Shown here in pieces: positions 59,751 to 64,000 of a stretch of 64,000 nt of DNA; position 1 is the stretch's first letter, and the number at the start of each line of letters is the position of its first letter. The notes below the pieces were generated by a model, which was not told the DNA's origin, ran no database searches, and saw only the letters and a program-made list of their open reading frames with translations. The DNA is from Pseudoscleropodium purum (lineage: Eukaryota > Streptophyta > Bryopsida > Hypnales > Brachytheciaceae): positions 8,238,173 to 8,302,172 of the forward strand of contig OZ017798.1 of NCBI GenBank assembly GCA_963969395.1, in the 5' to 3' direction. The position numbers were made by a program, and so were the translations under genes.

Positions 59751-60738
59751 TTAACCCCTCATTGCCAAAGAGGACCAAAAGTGTCCTCACATAGTTTTAA
59801 GTTGAATTCAAAGCGATGTAATTTTTGCATTCAATGCCCAACTTTAGTAAAATTTGTTGGGAAATTTGCACTCTCTCTTCTAATTCGTGTTAAAAGATTT
59901 TCAAGTTGATCCAAGATGTACTGATTAATTGGAAGTCAATCAAAGTTCACAAGTTCAATTTGAGTTCACCAAATTGCATTTGATGGTTGCAACTTTGGAG
60001 GATTGTATCTCCTTCATCCTATTTTTTTTCAATAAAATTTGTTGGAATATGTGTTTTTTTTGTTTAGTTATTGTGGTAAAATTTTCATGTCAATCCAAGT
60101 TTTTTTGAATGTTTGGGAACAACTCAAAGTTCAAAATCCCAACATTTTTGGACTATAGTGAACTTTGGTGGCTTGTTTCTTCTCCATACAATGTCCATTT
60201 TCAATAGATTGTTTTAAAAAAGTTGCGCATACTAGTCTAGTTTGTATGGCTAAAATTTCATATGAATTCAAGAAGTTATGAGTGACTGAGAAGCATTTTA
60301 GTAGAAGGAAATTTAGCCTCATAATATTATGTGTTTTATGCAACTTTTCTTTCCTATTTTTTTGACATTTCTAAGCCATTTTGCAAACACATTGAATCAA
60401 TTGAATGATATTTCTTTTTCACCAATGTGTTTGTATATTGGTTTTGAATCACTATATAGTTTCAAGTTTTTTCATTTGAGCAGGTTTAGAAATCAAATTT
60501 CACCTCCAATTCTGTTGTGAGGAAAATTTCAACATCTTTTTTCAACACTCAAACATTATAATCATGCAATCTATGCGGTCAAATGACTCCATATTTCATT
60601 CACATCATCTACAATATATTCACTACAAGATTGTACGGTTATGATCTCTAGCTTAAACTTAGTGACATTTAGATCTACATTACTTCAAAAGCAATGATGT
60701 TTTTAAACCGAAATGGGACTTTGGTGATGAGGGGTTAA
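59751..60738. mobile_element. TTAA-bounded element, distinct subfamily, 988 bp
   Basis: Left end TTAACCCCTCATTGCCAAAG; right end on the minus strand TTAACCCCTCATCACCAAAG, 18 of 20 identical. The left end continues AGGACCAAAAGTGTCCT, a short hairpin. The interior is AT-rich with short frames only (for example 60131-60343 minus) and no transposase motif. The flanks outside the TTAA differ, so TTAA may itself be the target duplication. Confidence 0.8.
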
Positions 60739-61009
60739 CCTTCTTCACTGGTTCCACTTTGCAACCCCACCATTTCTCATCTTCAAAAGATTGAACTTAC
60801 ACAATTTTAACCCAGTAATGCTACCACGGACACTAAGTGTCCGAATGATGACAAAGAGTATTCTCTTGTCTAGGATAGAAGTGCAACTATTCATGCTTGG
60901 AATTTTTGTTGTGAAAAGGGAACATCTTCTACACTAGTTTGACTTCCAATGAATACTTTTCCATTTTTTTTAAGTGATTGATTCCCACGGTATTAGAAAA
61001 TGATGATTT
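60739..61009. other. Short spacer with another TTAACCC end
   Basis: At about 60807 TTAACCCAGTAATGCTACCA is followed by CGGACACTAAGTGTCCG, a 17-base hairpin similar in placement to those at 49.8 and 59.76 kb. No partner end was found. Confidence 0.4.
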
Positions 61010-61380
61010 CTTCGGAGACCAGCCCATCCTTTACAGGGTTTAAGAATGTCGCAATCGCGTTTTAGAATTCTGTGCCCGCGTGATGTAAGGGTAGGCAGCT
61101 GCTGCAGGCGGGAGCAGAAGCCAGCCATGTGAGTATGTCGACACCCCTTCTGCAGCTCCATCATAAGCTCCTGGGAAACAGACACAGACTGCGCACAAAT
61201 TGTAATAAAAAGTGGAACTGAAACAGAGCAGCAGCTCATGCCAGTTATGATGCAATATGGACGTGAAATTTAGAGTCAAAGGAGGACCGAGGACTCTCGT
61301 GGCACGGCAAAGAGTTCGATTCATGAGAGAGGGAGGCAATTTTTTTTTCAATGCTCAAGAAAGTTTGCCATGATTCAGAT
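61010..61380 (-). other. GC-rich islet, unassigned, possible coding fragment
   Basis: Composition here is far more GC-rich than on either side. The minus strand is open in two frames; one contains QELMMELQKGCRHTHMAGF and the other AYDGAAEGVSTYSHGWLLLP. A plausible acceptor (GTGCGCAG) precedes the open stretch. I recognise no family and cannot choose a frame. It lies about 1.6 kb downstream of the MSL stop codon on the same strand and could be a gene relic or an exon of an unseen gene. Confidence 0.35.
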
Positions 61381-62975
61381 TTAGCCTATGTGAGGGTCAG
61401 ATTTGGCATGAGGTAGAAGTACGTATTTTGATAACTTAAACTCGATGATGTGGGAAAGTCATGGGAACTGAGTTCAGTGTGTGCAAAAATAAGGTTGTGG
61501 AAGAATGCCAAAAAATCCAGATTTTTTTCCTCTAAAAATGAATATTTTATGAAATATAAAAGTGGATTTTGCACTGGGACCCATTCCAGTTTCATAGACT
61601 CACCTATTGTGGTTAGCTTTGGCACTTATTCCTAGGCTAAGAGGGAAGAGAGATGAGTGGACGAGAAGGTACAAACCAAATTTGTTTTTAATGACTATTG
61701 CATCCAATTGTTGTCTACAATAGGTTAGCTTGCGAAGCAATTACATGGGGTCTATCCAAAATAGGTACTTTTATTTTTAACTTAAGTCATTTTTGTATAA
61801 TATTTAAAATACTACATGTCATCTTGTGATTGGTGTGAAATGATATGGACCTATGAGAATCTAACATGGAAATTCTATTTCAAATAATATGTCTTTGTCA
61901 AATTAAACCGTTATGTAAAGTATTTGATTGGGTCCTAGATTTTCCACATTAGTTTGTCATTGAGCTTTAACTTGACATTATATTTGGTAAACCTACTAAA
62001 CCTCTTAAGTTGGAGTACAATTTGGAATTAATGTGTCTTGTAATATTATTAGCCTTTTGGTTCTTGAAGGGGGTATCTAATCCAAAATTTGACATCAAAG
62101 TAGGAATACAAAGATTTTCTTCTAATAAGCATTGTTGTGCATTTGAGCGTTGTTGTTTTCTAATCACTTAAAGAAAAATTGCAAATTTAAATGGATGATT
62201 GAAATCCAAGAACACCATTCAATTATTATATGCAAAAGTTATATGAAGTTGAAGTCATGAAATCTGTGAATAACATTCGATTGCAATGTATAAAAGTCAA
62301 AATCCACATGTTGAATAGTATACACTAAGCATCTATTTTCCTTCTTGATTTATAGGACTTCCTTTCCAAAGCATATGTGGATTTGAATGATCCTACCATA
62401 GCACTAGCAAATAGTAATTAAATATACATATTTCAAACATATACATAGTAATTCTACAAGCTTTTTTTTGTGTTTATTTTGCGAAGGCAAAAAATGGCAC
62501 TTCCACACATTCTTCAAGAAGTTTTGGGAATTGCCCTAGTAAATTGCCTCCTCTTTGTAGAAAGAGAGCCATTTTTTTCCCTAAGGGCACTAGTTGCATC
62601 CTCTCTTTATCAAAATCTCTTGGTTCATTTCTTCTAATAATATCAAATTCTCAATGGTCACTTTCCTCCATTGACTTCAAATTCATAAAGACTACAATCT
62701 TCCTTTTTCAAAACTATGCTGATTATGAAACTAAAACTCCAAATTTGTCAAGACTACAATCTTCCTTTTTTTCAAAGATATGCCAGTTTTGAAACTAAAC
62801 TCCAAATTTCATTACATTGGACAGACATAGACAATAGACCAAAGGCTGAACGCCATGACCAACCCTAAGGCTGCCAACATTGAACCTGGTTCGGTATTTA
62901 CTATATAACAAAACGCCACAAACTTCTTGTGTGGAAGCATACTGTGCTATGGACAAATTTGCAGAGGTCAACAAA
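61381..62975. other. AT-rich intergenic DNA 3' of the MSL gene
   Basis: An imperfect tandem duplication of about 62 bases occurs at 62688-62810 (AAGACTACAATCTTCCTTTT twice, followed by a CTCCAAATTT block). Nothing else was recognised. Confidence 0.5.
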
Positions 62976-63738
62976 CTACAGAATTAGACTTTCCCTGCCA
63001 ACACTCTCCACATCCGAACCCTGAGCTTCGAGAGGCGTAAATGGAGAATCGTGCCCCAATGTGTCAGTGATGATCTGTGCAACATGGATGAGAATATCTT
63101 GTTGAATTTTGTAGAAGTGTGCACCTCCCTGCATGTGCACATTCAAACGACGATTGAATCAACCAATTTGGATGGATTCCTGAGGAAAAAAAAATGAAAA
63201 ACAGTTCCACTCAAATTAAGGGAACTGCAGCACCTAATTGTGACTCCTTTCTAAAACCAACCAAACCCTACATAAGGTAACTACAGCACCTAATTGTGAC
63301 TCCTTTCTAAAACCGACCAAACCCTACATAAGGTAACTGCAGCACCTAATTGTGACTCTTTTCTAAAACCAACCAAATCCTACAGATTCTTGCCTAAAAT
63401 GTGCAGCCTCTATTCATGAGAGGCTGAAGTCGCTTCCAACACTTTTAAAAACATTCATAGTTTAGGAACATTGCTCCATTGCTTGTAGGAAAACACAAAA
63501 TGAAGAAGTGGTTTACCGTGGATTTGATCAGACAATGAAGGGCAATCTCAGGCCCATCTTTTTCCATGGACTTCAAGTAGCAGACGGGAGTGGCCTTCAC
63601 TATTTCAACCGCAGGATGGGTAAACAAGTATTTCTGAACCTTCAATGTGATTTCAGACACCAAGAAGATATGCCTATTGTTCAGCTGAAAGGAGGCTTCC
63701 AGCACCTTGAATTTCGCCCTTGAAAAGTTCGTGATGAC
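62976..63738 (-). CDS. MSL: MscS-like mechanosensitive channel (MSL), C-terminal two exons, partial
   Basis: Membrane-tension-gated ion channel of the MscS family; plant members sit in plastid, mitochondrial or plasma membranes. Only the last two exons are in the window: 63738-63517 (74 codons) and 63128-62976 (50 codons plus TAG), phase 0, with acceptors AATGTGCAG and CACATGCAG and donor GTAAAC. The residues follow the C-terminal domain of organelle-type MSL proteins: VITNFSRAKFKVLEASFQL after the strand, then a helix, then HPAVEIVKATPVCYLKSM, IALHCLIKST, and HFYKIQQDILIHVAQIITDT. The pore helices and earlier exons lie beyond 64000. Subtype cannot be fixed without them. Confidence 0.75.
63223..63385. 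repeat. Three-copy 56-bp tandem repeat in the MSL last intron
   Basis: AACTGCAGCACCTAATTGTG begins at 63223 and recurs at 63279 and 63335, each followed by CTAAAACCAACCAAACCCTA with few substitutions. The intron is 63129-63516. Confidence 0.9.
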
Positions 63739-64000
63739 CTGCACATTATTGAATTCATGATTTGAAGAAGAGAGGCACAAGATGTGAGAGTGTAACTTGC
63801 CAACCGACCAACCACAAAAGAATGAGAGATTGAGAGAGATGTATTAACTCAACTATAATATCTCCTTAACTCATCGTCGAGTTACTGAATATACTGCCTT
63901 AGATATGTCTTTCTACAAACTACAAAATATGTCGAGACTCACTCACTAGGCGTATTGTGGTGTAATCTTTTGGAGTTATACCTACCCATGTCCCAAGGTG

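Noticed and set aside
48845..60738. A transposase gene for the TTAA elements
   Set aside because: All frames inside the elements are short and AT-driven, with no DDD/DDE-type motif that I could see.
63223..63385. Regularly spaced repeats as a CRISPR array
   Set aside because: Only three units of 56 bases repeated directly without unique spacers, inside a plant intron.

Overview
The window looks like nuclear DNA of a seed-free land plant, most likely a bryophyte (a lycophyte or fern is not excluded). It has plant-type multi-exon genes with GT-AG introns of about 70-900 bp. One of them is a complete gene for the ciliary/flagellar protein CFAP44, which flowering plants, lacking motile sperm, do not keep. 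Coding exons have moderate GC. The rest is strongly AT-rich and full of short transposon remains. I assign no species.

Layout. 1-7.3 kb: gene-free, with a 39-bp degenerate minisatellite at the left edge, a roughly 179-bp tandem repeat, and two miniature CACTA-type elements with 3-bp target duplications. 7.55-9.12 kb (+): a cytosolic nucleoside diphosphate kinase, 4 exons, 152 aa. 9.96-26.03 kb (+): CFAP44, 39 exons, about 1,707 aa, with one exon whose length breaks the frame. 26-38.5 kb: transposon-derived, including a broken Ty3/gypsy gag with a tRNA-Asp primer-binding site and probable long LTR, beside an inverted pair of trihelix-like fragments. 38.54-44.70 kb (-): an IQD (IQ67-domain) calmodulin-binding protein, 8 exons with a last intron near 1.95 kb, about 624 aa. 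44.7-46.8 kb: its upstream region. 47-61 kb: a dense nest of terminal-inverted-repeat elements. 62.98-63.74 kb (-): the last two exons of an MscS-like mechanosensitive channel that continues beyond the right edge.

The four genes are unrelated neighbours, not a functional cluster: NDPK balances NTP pools, CFAP44 belongs to the sperm axoneme, IQD links calmodulin to microtubules or membranes, and MSL relieves membrane tension.

The most unusual material is the repeat content. At least six elements between 24 and 61 kb share ends of the form TTAA followed by CCCCT-type inverted repeats. This resembles the TTAA target duplication and CC-starting ends of piggyBac transposons, but no transposase is visible, so it is a hypothesis. 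A second family with CATTAGAAGATTTT-like ends has three copies, one nested inside a TTAA element. All coordinates and splice choices were read by eye and checked for reading-frame phase. Repeat boundaries are approximate where stated.
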